Under the pieces are notes generated by a model that was given only the letters and a program-made list of their open reading frames with translations, ran no database searches and was not told the DNA's origin. Below, one piece after another: positions 42,781 to 50,241 of a DNA stretch of 58,334 nucleotides (position 1 is its first letter; each line of letters starts with the position of its first letter). Both the position numbers and the translations under genes were made by a program. The stretch comes from Saccharibacillus endophyticus. GTDB lineage: Bacteria; Bacillota; Bacilli; Paenibacillales; Paenibacillaceae. The DNA lies in the NCBI RefSeq assembly GCF_013185185.1, contig NZ_JAAZWE010000013.1, forward strand, positions 1 to 58,334, read 5' to 3'.

Positions 42781-44244
42781 TTACGGCTTGTTCGGTCCGA
42801 TAACGTAAATCGTCAAACCGGACTTGCGGCCGAAGTTCAGCGCCGTGCTGAGTCTGTCATAATACATGTCGATCTTCTTGCCTTTGATTGCGCTGCCCGT
42901 ATCTTCCGCTTTGCGGTAACCGTAACCTTCGATGTATACCCACCATCCGAGCGGGATCACGTTCGGGTCGACAGCGATAGTGCGTCCTTCAGCTACCGTA
43001 GTGCCTGTTGCGGTACGCGTACCGATTCCCGGTTGCTCCGAAGAATAAGCGGTTGCGGCCACTCCGGTCAGCACAGTCTTATATTCAAAGCCTTTAGCGG
43101 ACTTCGACTCGGAAGAAGACGTCGTTTTCGCGGCCGCGGCCGGAGCAAACGTCTTCTCGACGACCGGTTCTTTCGTTCCGACCGCGATAATCTCATCCTG
43201 CTTTTCGGTTTTCACTTTTTTGTCCACGACATACTTCGTCACGAACTCTCCATCTTGGTAGACCTTCTCGACCGTTTGAATCACGACGCCTTCGACGCCG
43301 GATTGAATCGTTTTGGTTTTCCCTTTGAGCAGAGTCGAATCTTCTTTTTCCGTCGTCTTGTACGGCACTTTGACTTCGACATCAGCCGTGAACTTGTTGA
43401 TCCGGTATACGGATACGTCCATGTTCTCCGTCAAAGGCGTCGACTCGCCCGGATACACTTTATCGTGGTCTCCGATCGCGACGTCTTTGTCTGCCAGAAC
43501 GGCTTCAACGGTTCTGGCCGTCGTGAAGGTGGTGCTGCTTTCGCCGCCCACTTTCAGGTTGACCGGAATAGCCGTCGTGATATCGATCTTGCCGTCTGCT
43601 TCGACCGCCGAACTGAGCGGTACCGAAATTTCGTCGTGCGCGCCGAACTCGATGTCCCAGCCCGCAAGCGCAGCGGCTACCGTCGATTCTGCCGTGTACG
43701 CTTTTTTGCTTTTGCCGTCGACCGACAAGGTTACGGGAACAGCCGAAGTGATTTCGACCTTACTGCCGTTTTGCACGGCGGAGCTAACCGGTACCGAAAT
43801 CTTGTCGAACTGTCCGAGTTCCACGTTCCAGCCTTCAAGCGCAGCTGCGATCGTCTTCGCGGTTGTGTACCGCTGTTCGCTTTTGCCGTCGACTGTCAGA
43901 GTGACCGGCAATGCCGTCGTGATCGCGATGCGATCGCCGTCCTGAATCGAAGCGCCAAGCGACTTGGAGACATCGTCCTGCGGTTTAAAGCTGAGCGAAT
44001 GCTCGTCCAGAAGTTCCTGGAGGCTGCCCTTGTGCGTGGTCAGCGTTTGTTCTTTCCCGTCTACGATCAGCACGATCTGCTTCTCGGCCTGCGCATACAA
44101 CCCGAGGAGCACCATCGTCACGACCGCGACGACGAATAATGCGACACCCAAAATTTGGAGCCCGTTCTGGCGCTTCCAACGCAAAGCGTAAGTCATGCTG
44201 GATGATCGTGAACCATGGGTGTCTTCTTTCGTGAAAATGCCCAC
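42781..44244 (-). CDS. yabE: YabE-like cell-wall protein with DUF348 repeats, G5 and 3D domains
   Basis: YabE/RpfB-type proteins act on peptidoglycan. The 487-residue protein has an N-terminal membrane anchor (about 33-53), four DUF348-type repeats (about 58-300; the second and third, TVDGKSEQRY... and SVDGKSKKAY..., are nearly duplicates), a G5 domain (about 275-350), an Ala/Ser linker and a C-terminal 3D domain with AVDPNVIPLG and the Asp-containing EDTGSAIKGKKIDMYY, which is related to lytic transglycosylases. I chose GTG 44244 because GAGGAGG lies eight bases upstream. A c-di-AMP riboswitch and terminator precede the gene. Confidence 0.9.
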   Translation of the reverse strand: MGIFTKEDTHGSRSSSMTYALRWKRQNGLQILGVALFVVAVVTMVLLGLYAQAEKQIVLIVDGKEQTLTTHKGSLQELLDEHSLSFKPQDDVSKSLGASIQDGDRIAITTALPVTLTVDGKSEQRYTTAKTIAAALEGWNVELGQFDKISVPVSSAVQNGSKVEITSAVPVTLSVDGKSKKAYTAESTVAAALAGWDIEFGAHDEISVPLSSAVEADGKIDITTAIPVNLKVGGESSTTFTTARTVEAVLADKDVAIGDHDKVYPGESTPLTENMDVSVYRINKFTADVEVKVPYKTTEKEDSTLLKGKTKTIQSGVEGVVIQTVEKVYQDGEFVTKYVVDKKVKTEKQDEIIAVGTKEPVVEKTFAPAAAAKTTSSSESKSAKGFEYKTVLTGVAATAYSSEQPGIGTRTATGTTVAEGRTIAVDPNVIPLGWWVYIEGYGYRKAEDTGSAIKGKKIDMYYDRLSTALNFGRKSGLTIYVIGPNKP

Positions 44245-44502
44245 TCTTCCGTCCTCCTCCATAGCCCCGCCGTCAAGTACGTACATGAAAAGATTGACGC
44301 GACTACTTGCTATTTTTTCGTAGAAACGCGCAGCACAAAAATCGTGTTTTCCCGAACATGCCGGTTGCGCCGTCTCTACGTTCATCCCGTTCTAAAAGCC
44401 CAGCCGGATCCTGTCGAACCTATTCGAACTTAATCGCCCGAAATCCGCATCAACCGATCCTGCGCTTACGTACGCCATTCCTTATCAAGCAAACCTGCCA
44501 TA

Positions 44503-44566
44503 AAACAAAAGAAGCCTGTGGAAAGAGGACTTAAGGAATCTTAAGAGGTCTCTTCCGCGGGCTTCC
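44503..44566 (-). terminator. Riboswitch expression-platform terminator before yabE
   Basis: On the minus strand GAAGCCCGCGGAAGAG pairs with CTCTTTCCACAGGCTTC (one or two mismatches), with a nested TTAAG loop, followed by TTTTGTTTT. It lies between the aptamer and the yabE start, as expected for a transcriptional OFF switch. Confidence 0.75.
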
Positions 44567-44631
44567 CTCTTAAAAATCGACAAGTTGACGATCTGAGGAA
44601 AACATAAGGCGCGTGGCTGCCTCTCTCTTAT

Positions 44632-44850
44632 TTTTGCGCTTACGAGGTTAGCTGTCGGGTTCGGACGAAGAGAGTCGTCCTATGGCGATTCTTCCGCTCA
44701 TGGCGAGAAGATCTCCAATTCACCCCGTAGACCCATTGGAAAAGGAATCGACCACGGCTGCTTTTTCCGTCACTTAAGTTTCGGATTTCGAACAAGCATG
44801 CCGCTTCGGGTTCCCCCGTTCTCCGTTATGTATGACGAAGATTCAGCGAG
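44632..44850 (-). promoter_or_regulatory. c-di-AMP riboswitch (ydaO/yuaA type)
   Basis: The minus strand carries the hallmark blocks of this aptamer in order: CGCTGAATCTTCGTC near the 5' end, GGGGGAACCC, ACGGGGTGAATT, and the 3' signature CCGAACCCGACAGCTAACC continuing into TCGTAAGCGC (44639-44667). In known members c-di-AMP binding turns the downstream gene off, and cell-wall hydrolase-type genes such as the one here (yabE) are frequent targets. The identification is by consensus recall; an Rfam RF00379 covariance search would settle it. Confidence 0.88.
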
Positions 44851-44907
44851 ACGGTACATGAATTTGTCGGATTAACCGAACATACGGCCGGATTAATCAC
44901 TGACAAG

Positions 44908-44937
44908 ATAATAGCGTTTTTCGAAGGGGTTTGTAAA
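44908..44937 (-). promoter_or_regulatory. Promoter of the riboswitch-yabE unit
   Basis: TTTACA at 44932-44937, an 18-bp spacer and TATTAT at 44908-44913 on the minus strand. The transcript starts about 50 nt before the aptamer and has a leader of about 650 nt. The rest of 44245-45059 has no gene. Confidence 0.65.
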
Positions 44938-45059
44938 GCGGCGCAATTTCACGTTTAACGGATTAAAAGGTTAAAACTTTGTAACATTCTCTCCTTTTTT
45001 CGGACAAAGAGATTAATTTCTCGTAAATACTCCCTTTTTCGGCCAATTTGCTCCCTTTC

Positions 45060-45827
45060 TTAGCTGATACCAAAAAGCTTATTCGCGTTTTTCATCGTCT
45101 GTTCGGCAATTTCTTCCAAAGAAACCCCTTTTAGCTGAGCCGCCGTCTCGGCAACGAGGCGAACATACGCGGTCTCGTTTCGCTTACCTCGATAAGGATG
45201 CGGAGTCAAGTAAGGAGCATCGGTTTCGATCAACAAACGGTCCATCGGCGTCTTCTCCAGAACCTCTTTCGGCTGCTTTGCGTTTTTAAAAGTAACCGGG
45301 CCTCCGAACGAGAGATGGAAGCCCATATCGAGACAGATTTTCGCCGTTTCCCAACTGCCCGAGAACGCGTGCATGATCCCGCCTACCTCGCTGGCATTTT
45401 CTTCTTTCAAAATCCGAATGGTGTCTTCATGCGCTTCGCGGTTGTGAATAACGATCGGAAGCTTAACCCGCTTCGCCAAAGCGATTTGTTCGCGGAGCAC
45501 GCGGTGCTGCACGTCTTTCGGCGATTTATCCCAATGGTAATCCAGCCCAATCTCGCCGATTGCGACCACTTTTTCATGACCGCACAGCGATTCGATCCAT
45601 TCCAGGTCTCCTTCTTGCATATCGATCGCGTCCACAGGGTGCCAGCCGATCGCCGCATAGACGAAATCGTACTTTTCCGCCAATGCCAACGTCGTCGGAA
45701 TCGTTTCGCGATTGAATCCGATATTCACCAGTCGACTTACTCCGGCTTCCACGGCCCGAGCCATCGCCGCATCGCGATCTTCCTCGAATTCCGGTGCATC
45801 CATATGAGTATGAGTATCAAATAACAT
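45060..45827 (-). CDS. tatD: TatD-family metal-dependent DNase
   Basis: TatD proteins are metal-dependent hydrolases with 3'-5' exonuclease activity on nucleic acids. The 255-residue TIM-barrel protein starts MLFDTHTHMD (metal-binding HxH), and has IGEIGLDYHWDKSP, the HNREAHEDT and HAFSGS blocks, and the final ETDAPYLTPHPYRGKRNE. Length and position (yabD of B. subtilis) fit. metS, which precedes tatD in Bacillus, is replaced by an HD-domain gene. Confidence 0.95.
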   Translation of the reverse strand: MLFDTHTHMDAPEFEEDRDAAMARAVEAGVSRLVNIGFNRETIPTTLALAEKYDFVYAAIGWHPVDAIDMQEGDLEWIESLCGHEKVVAIGEIGLDYHWDKSPKDVQHRVLREQIALAKRVKLPIVIHNREAHEDTIRILKEENASEVGGIMHAFSGSWETAKICLDMGFHLSFGGPVTFKNAKQPKEVLEKTPMDRLLIETDAPYLTPHPYRGKRNETAYVRLVAETAAQLKGVSLEEIAEQTMKNANKLFGIS

Positions 45828-45846
45828 GCGTTCAGCTCCTTTTCAT

Positions 45847-45880
45847 AAAAAAATCGGCAACCAAGCGTCAGCTGCCGACT
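45847..45880 (-). terminator. Terminator downstream of the HD-domain gene
   Basis: On the minus strand GTCGGCA pairs with TGCCGAT around a 13-base loop and T7 follows. Confidence 0.8.
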
Positions 45881-45926
45881 TGTTTTCTATCCTGGCGATT
45901 TTGCAAAAAACAGCTTTAAAACCCGT

Positions 45927-47228
45927 TTAATCGGCTGAAATCGGGAAAATTGACGCAATTTCTTGCGGGAGACGCGAGATGACCCCTGCCAATTTATGAT
46001 GCGGATAGTAGAGATGGTATTTTCCTCGATGCAGTCCGGTAATCGATCTTACAATATCGGAAACTTCGGAAATTTCTCTCAATTTATCCTGTTTGGTCAG
46101 CAGTAAAATTTGACTTCCGCGCTTCGTATTATTCGGCAGCAAAACGTCGTATGGAAGATCGGTCGGGAAGTCGATTTCAAAGTCGTATTCCGGGTTCAAA
46201 CCCACCTCTTTGAAGCTGCTTCGAATCTTGTCTACCGTCTCTTGGTCGATCGCATCGACCTCTACATATTTATACAGCCTGCGGTGGAGGAATCGGCAGC
46301 AAAGCTCGCTAAGAATGGAATCCTGCTCGTCGCTCCACTGCATAAACGTCGTTTGGATCAGCGATTCATCAAGCTTCAGATACTCTTTCACCGTGAGTTC
46401 GTTTTTGAATAACCCCGGGAGCGGCTGCGGCAAAAATGCAAAATCGTATCCTTCCTTATACAGCTCGCCCGCCCGTCTGAAAATTTGTCTTAAAATGATC
46501 TCCGAGCTTCTCGTAACCGGATGGAAATAGACCTGCCAGTACATCTGGTAACGGGACATTAGATAATCTTCGACGGCGTGCATCCCCGACTCTTTTACCA
46601 CGATTCTTCCATTATAGGGGCGCAGCATGCGGAGAATCCGGTCGATATCGATCGTGCCGTAATTGACGCCGGTAAAATAAGCATCTCTAAGCAGATAATC
46701 CATACGGTCCGCATCGAGAGGGCTGGTAATCAGATTCACGACGATTTCCTGTTCGTAGTCTTTGCGGATGACCGCTGCGACTTTATCCGGCAGGTCTTCC
46801 GACACTTCCCGCAGCACGCGGTTCACGTCGGTATCGCCCAAAATGATTTTGCAGGTCCAGTCTTCGTGGTCCATATGGAATGCTTCTTCGATTGAATGGG
46901 AAAAAGGTCCGTGTCCCAAGTCATGCAGCAGCGCCGCACACATCGCGACCATGTTTTCCTCGACCGGCCAGTCTGGATAATTGTTACGCTCGAATTGGGA
47001 AATGATGCGCCGGGTAATTTCATACACGCCGAGCGAATGCGAAAAGCGGCTGTGCTCGGCTCCGTGGAAAGTGAGATACGTTGTACCCAACTGCCGAATA
47101 CGACGCAAACGCTGGAATTCGGCCGTATTGATCAAAGACCAGATCGTTCGATCTTGTACATGCACATAATTATGTACCGGGTCTTTGAATACTTTCTCCT
47201 CGCGCAATGGTTTGATATAGTTCGGCAT
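45927..47228 (-). CDS. HD-domain phosphohydrolase (YwfO/SAMHD1-like)
   Basis: The 433-residue protein contains the HD metal motif: FHGAEHSRFSHSLGVYE near residue 55 and ALLHDLGHGPFSHSIEEAFH near 105, followed by the SPLDADRMDYLLRDA block near 185. This is the layout of dNTP triphosphohydrolase-like proteins of the YwfO group. Activity on (d)NTPs is possible but unproven. The N-terminus EKVFKDPVHNYVHVQD is shared with YwfO. It occupies the place where metS stands in the B. subtilis block. Repeat copy B lies upstream. Confidence 0.88.
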   Translation of the reverse strand: MPNYIKPLREEKVFKDPVHNYVHVQDRTIWSLINTAEFQRLRRIRQLGTTYLTFHGAEHSRFSHSLGVYEITRRIISQFERNNYPDWPVEENMVAMCAALLHDLGHGPFSHSIEEAFHMDHEDWTCKIILGDTDVNRVLREVSEDLPDKVAAVIRKDYEQEIVVNLITSPLDADRMDYLLRDAYFTGVNYGTIDIDRILRMLRPYNGRIVVKESGMHAVEDYLMSRYQMYWQVYFHPVTRSSEIILRQIFRRAGELYKEGYDFAFLPQPLPGLFKNELTVKEYLKLDESLIQTTFMQWSDEQDSILSELCCRFLHRRLYKYVEVDAIDQETVDKIRSSFKEVGLNPEYDFEIDFPTDLPYDVLLPNNTKRGSQILLLTKQDKLREISEVSDIVRSITGLHRGKYHLYYPHHKLAGVISRLPQEIASIFPISAD

Positions 47229-47286
47229 ATTCTCACTCCTTTGATTTGGACTATTAGGGTTATAAGTAGCTTGACCAAGTTATAAT

Positions 47287-47349
47287 GTAAGGTTATGTTC
47301 ACCTAAAGCGTATACGTTTCAGGTGAACGTATACCTCTGATTAAAGTTG
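47287..47349. repeat. Dispersed hairpin repeat, copy B
   Basis: Read on the minus strand it shares the flanks CAACTTTAATCAGAGG and CATAACCTTAC-type sequence with copy A (31073-31147). The stem is TACGTTCACCT against AGGTGAACATA, different from copy A but again paired, around a loop holding ACGTATACGCTT. It lies about 60 bp upstream of the HD-domain gene. Confidence 0.65.
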
Positions 47350-47519
47350 GTTAAACTACTGGAATATCGAATTTTGTCGCACAAGGTTTTTAATTCATTT
47401 TTAAACGTTTTTATCGGGCTTTATCGAAAATATGAGACGTATTTGGTTTATTTTACAGACAAATTTCGGTCACGTTTCATTTTTTATCAAAATTTAAGGA
47501 AATCTTCAGTCTTGTTGGG

Positions 47520-47548
47520 TTGACTGTTCTGGGAAACATTGTTATTAT
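47520..47548 (+). promoter_or_regulatory. abrB: Sigma-A promoter of abrB
   Basis: TTGACT at 47520-47525, a 17-bp spacer and TATTAT at 47543-47548, leaving a leader of about 110 nt to the ATG at 47666. Confidence 0.7.
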
Positions 47549-47571
47549 GAGGAGCATAAAAGCTAGAACAA

Positions 47572-47578
47572 TGTCGAA
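47572..47578 (+). promoter_or_regulatory. Candidate Spo0A box downstream of the abrB promoter
   Basis: TGTCGAA, the core of the 0A box, begins about 17 bp after the likely transcription start. B. subtilis abrB is repressed by Spo0A~P bound to boxes at the same relative place. A weaker relative, TTTTGTCGCA, lies at 47373-47382. Confidence 0.45.
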
Positions 47579-47665
47579 TAATGACACTGGTTGTATAAAT
47601 GGGCAGTCTATCCATGAACATGTACAACTGCTAACCTTTTAAATTCACATTTTGGGAGGCAATAC

Positions 47666-47923
47666 ATGATGATGAAATCAACGGGTATTGTAAGAAAAGT
47701 AGACGAACTGGGCCGCGTTGTAATCCCTATCGAACTTCGCCGCACACTCGGGATCGGCGAAAAGGATGCGTTGGAAATTTATGTCGACGGCGAACGGATC
47801 ATGCTGAAAAAATACGAGCCTGCTTGCATCTTCTGCGGCAACGCGGATAACGTGACTTATTTCAAAGGCAAAATCGTCTGCTACGACTGCGTCTCGGAAA
47901 TCCCTGCTCCGGTGACGAAGTAA
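47666..47923 (+). CDS. abrB: AbrB-family transition-state regulator with zinc-ribbon-like C-terminus
   Basis: AbrB is a global DNA-binding regulator of the transition to stationary phase. Residues 1-52 are the swapped-hairpin DNA-binding domain, almost identical to B. subtilis AbrB (KSTGIVRKVDELGRVVIPIE, LRRTLGIGEKDALEIYV). The C-terminal part differs: instead of the AbrB multimerisation tail it has CIFC and CYDC (residues about 57-80) separated by YFKGKIV, a likely zinc-binding knuckle. The 85-residue product has GGGAGG upstream and is on the plus strand, opposite to most neighbours. Confidence 0.92.
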   Translation: MMMKSTGIVRKVDELGRVVIPIELRRTLGIGEKDALEIYVDGERIMLKKYEPACIFCGNADNVTYFKGKIVCYDCVSEIPAPVTK

Positions 47924-47957
47924 GCGGAGTTTATTTTCTCCGCTCACTTCGTCACAT

Positions 47958-48003
47958 CAGATCCAAAACAAAAGGAACGCTCCAACCTTTTATTTTGGAT
48001 CTG
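47958..48003 (+). terminator. Long hairpin downstream of abrB
   Basis: CAGATCCAAAA-C-AAAAGG pairs with CCTTTT-A-TTTTGGATCTG, a 17-bp stem with one internal mismatch. No strong T-tract follows, so it may serve as a terminator or an mRNA 3'-end stabiliser. Confidence 0.6.
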
Positions 48004-48019
48004 TACCATTAAGCTTTTA

Positions 48020-48058
48020 GGCTCTTAAGTTCCGGCTCTTAAGTTCCGGCTCTTAAGC
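48020..48058. repeat. 14-bp tandem repeat, about 2.8 copies
   Basis: The unit GGCTCTTAAGTTCC occurs at 48020-48033 and 48034-48047 exactly and partly at 48048-48058. It lies in a gene-free stretch between abrB and the MITE-like element. No function apparent. Confidence 0.8.
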
Positions 48059-48244
48059 TTTTACGCTTTACTCTTTTAATCTCTTACGCTTCACTTTCAA
48101 TCTCCACTTCCCCATTGGTTCCAATTCTGTTACCCAATATCAGCCGTTTCCGTTATAATAAAAAGACGAACAGAAAAACCGATCCAATCGGGGATCAAAG
48201 AAGTCTTAACGATGTTAATTCTAACCTTTTTTATATCTCCTTGC

Positions 48245-48284
48245 ACCTCTGAGCGTCCGGCATCGGCACTCGGAGGTTCTTTTT
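48245..48284 (+). terminator. Plus-strand terminator without an assigned gene
   Basis: ACCTCTGAG and CTCGGAGGT pair with one mismatch around a 15-base loop and TCTTTTT follows. A TATAAT lies about 90 bp upstream (48154-48159), so a short untranslated RNA of about 115 nt is possible. Confidence 0.6.
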
Positions 48285-48318
48285 ATGTTTTTATGCCTTA
48301 TTTTCGTCTTTTTGTCTA

Positions 48319-48513
48319 GGCCGTGTTTGAAAACTCAACGACGTGCATCTTTCACCGCCTTTTCGCCCTCCACTGATTCGCTCCTAAACCGTGACCGAAT
48401 CAGCAACGCTGCGTCACTTCTCCTTGAAGTGCCCCGGCACGCCTGCGGAAAAGTTCCTTGTTGAGAACGAAAATTCGTCGAAATCTGCTTCCTTCGGAGT
48501 TTTCAAACACGCC
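48319..48513. mobile_element. MITE-like non-coding element with terminal inverted repeats
   Basis: The 195-bp element begins GGCCGTGTTTGAAAACTC and ends GAGTTTTCAAACACGCC, perfect inverted termini of about 15 bp plus near-matches. It is bordered by CTA on both sides (48316-48318 and 48514-48516), a possible 3-bp target duplication. An internal perfect stem CTGATTCG/CGAATCAG (48375-48409) adds structure. There is no open frame that could be a transposase, so it would depend on an enzyme supplied elsewhere. The right-hand CTA is the stop codon of rsmI on the minus strand. Confidence 0.7.
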
Positions 48514-49395
48514 CTAATCGAGCAGCGCATTATACACATCACGCTTCGACAATCCGCGATCCGCCGCTACTTTTTTCATCGCATCTTTACGCGATAGCCC
48601 TTCCTGCTCCTCGTAATGAGTCACATGAGCTTCCAATTCCAAGTCCTGCCACCAGGCGTCCTTCCGCTCTTGAGCCTGCTCCCGACTTTCACCTTCCACC
48701 GCGATACAATATTCGCCGAGCGGCGGATATTCGTTCAGCAGCGTTAACAGCTCCTCCAACGTCCCCCGCGCAATCTCTTCGTGCCGCTTCGTCAGCTCTC
48801 GTGCCAGTACCGCGTTTCTCGGCCCCCAGGCCTCCAACATCGCTTCGATCGTTTTCGTGACCCGATGCGGCGATTCATAGAACAGCAAAGTGCCTTCGAG
48901 CTGCCCGAGCGACTCCAAAGCGAGGCGACGATCCTTATTTTCACGCGGTAAAAATCCGGCAAACGTAAATCGTTCCGTCGATAGTCCCGAGACGATCAAA
49001 GCGGACAACGCCGCGTTGGCTCCAGGCACCGGAACGACCGCGATTCCCGCTTCTATAGCCAGTTTGACAAGGTCCGATCCGGGGTCGGAAACGGCCGGCA
49101 GACCGGCATCGCTGACGATCGCCAGATTTTTTCCTTCTATTATATAGCGTATCAGTTCAGGGCCGCTGGCCGCCTTGTTATGCTCGTGGTAACTGAACAG
49201 TTTTTGCGGCACGATCTCGAAATGCGTCAGCAGCTTGCGCGTCTGCCTTGTATCTTCGGCCGCGATCAGCTCGCATTCCCGCAGCGTGCGGATCGCCCGA
49301 TACGTCATGTCTTCCAGATTGCCGATCGGCGTAGCCACGAGATACAAGGTACCCGCGCCGTTCGCGTTCGGTTCGAAGCTTTTCTGTACCTGCAT
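48514..49395 (-). CDS. rsmI: 16S rRNA (cytidine-1402-2'-O)-methyltransferase
   Basis: RsmI methylates the ribose of C1402 in the ribosomal P site. The 293-residue protein has the tetrapyrrole-methylase-type fold: GTLYLVATPIGNLEDMTYRA, IAAEDTRQTRKLL, SDAGLPAVSDPGSDLV and LLFYESPHRV. Its extended C-terminal region (about 235-293) contains a helix-turn-helix-like RKDAMKKVAADRGLSKRDVY. The stop codon coincides with the edge of a MITE-like element. It starts one base after the upstream yabB stop. yazA, present between them in Bacillus, is absent. Confidence 0.96.
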   Translation of the reverse strand: MQVQKSFEPNANGAGTLYLVATPIGNLEDMTYRAIRTLRECELIAAEDTRQTRKLLTHFEIVPQKLFSYHEHNKAASGPELIRYIIEGKNLAIVSDAGLPAVSDPGSDLVKLAIEAGIAVVPVPGANAALSALIVSGLSTERFTFAGFLPRENKDRRLALESLGQLEGTLLFYESPHRVTKTIEAMLEAWGPRNAVLARELTKRHEEIARGTLEELLTLLNEYPPLGEYCIAVEGESREQAQERKDAWWQDLELEAHVTHYEEQEGLSRKDAMKKVAADRGLSKRDVYNALLD

Positions 49396-49396
49396 C

Positions 49397-50164
49397 TTAG
49401 GCTTCTCCTCCCGGTTTTCCGTAATAAATCGTCATGATTTCTTCACAATATTCGCCCTGCTCGTTGTATACGATCAATGGCGGCATGACTCGCATCTCCG
49501 GCTTGCCGTCGCGCAGACCTTCGACCAGTACCATATTCGCTTCCATGCCGGCGCGCGGATGAACGAATCGTATACGCTTCGGCTCGATTCGGTATTTGCG
49601 CATCAGCGTCAAAATATCGGCTAACCGATGCGGACGATGCACCATCGATACTTTGCCGCCCTGCTTCACGAGCTTGCCGCAAGCCTGCACCACGTCTTCC
49701 AACGTGCAGTGGATCTCATGCCGGGCGATCGCTTCGTGCATATTGGCTTTGATATCGCTTCCGGTCAACGCCGTATAAGGAGGATTTACGGTAACCGCAT
49801 CGTACATGCCGTGTCCCGCCGTTTCGTGAAAACCTTTCAAGTCGGCATTATGGATGACGATCCGGTCTTGCAAATTATTCATCGCGATGCTGCGCTCTGC
49901 CATTCCGGCCAGACGCTCCTGAATTTCCACGCCTTCGATCATCGCTTTGGTCCGGGTAGACAGCAGCAGCGGGATCACCCCGTTACCCGTACACAGATCG
50001 AGTACGCGTCCGCGCGCGGGTACGGAAGCAAAACGCCCCAAAAGGACCGCATCCATCGAAAAGCTGAATACCTCGGGGCTTTGAATGATATGCAGATTTT
50101 GTGTGAGCAGGTCGTCGACCCTTTCACCTGCGTACAAAGGGACTTCATTCAACGATTTTTCCAT
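49397..50164 (-). CDS. yabB: tRNA1(Val) (adenine-37-N6)-methyltransferase-like (YabB/TrmN6)
   Basis: The 255-residue Rossmann-fold protein has the SAM motif VLDLCTGNGVIPLLL near residue 55 and the N6-adenine methylase motif NPPY (VTVNPPYTALTG near 125). It matches YabB of B. subtilis, which methylates A37 in tRNA1-Val in the E. coli homologue. ATG 50164 lies behind GGAGCG. It ends one base before rsmI, so translation is coupled. Confidence 0.92.
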   Translation of the reverse strand: MEKSLNEVPLYAGERVDDLLTQNLHIIQSPEVFSFSMDAVLLGRFASVPARGRVLDLCTGNGVIPLLLSTRTKAMIEGVEIQERLAGMAERSIAMNNLQDRIVIHNADLKGFHETAGHGMYDAVTVNPPYTALTGSDIKANMHEAIARHEIHCTLEDVVQACGKLVKQGGKVSMVHRPHRLADILTLMRKYRIEPKRIRFVHPRAGMEANMVLVEGLRDGKPEMRVMPPLIVYNEQGEYCEEIMTIYYGKPGGEA

Positions 50165-50185
50165 TGTTCCAAACGCTCCTCTTTC

Positions 50186-50219
50186 AAAAAAAAGCCGCAG
50201 GCAAAAAACGCCGCGGCTC
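50186..50219 (-). terminator. Terminator downstream of yabA
   Basis: On the minus strand AGCCGC pairs with GCGGCT, with GGC/GCC inside, and T8 follows. Confidence 0.85.
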
Positions 50220-50241
50220 TCAGACTTTTACGTTGACCGGA

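Noticed and set aside
44386..45059. T-box or other aminoacyl-tRNA leader upstream of yabE
   Set aside because: No T-box sequence (AGGGTGGNACCGCG type) is present; the signatures match the c-di-AMP aptamer instead.
48020..48058. CRISPR-like array
   Set aside because: The repeats are contiguous 14-bp units without spacers and there are no cas genes.
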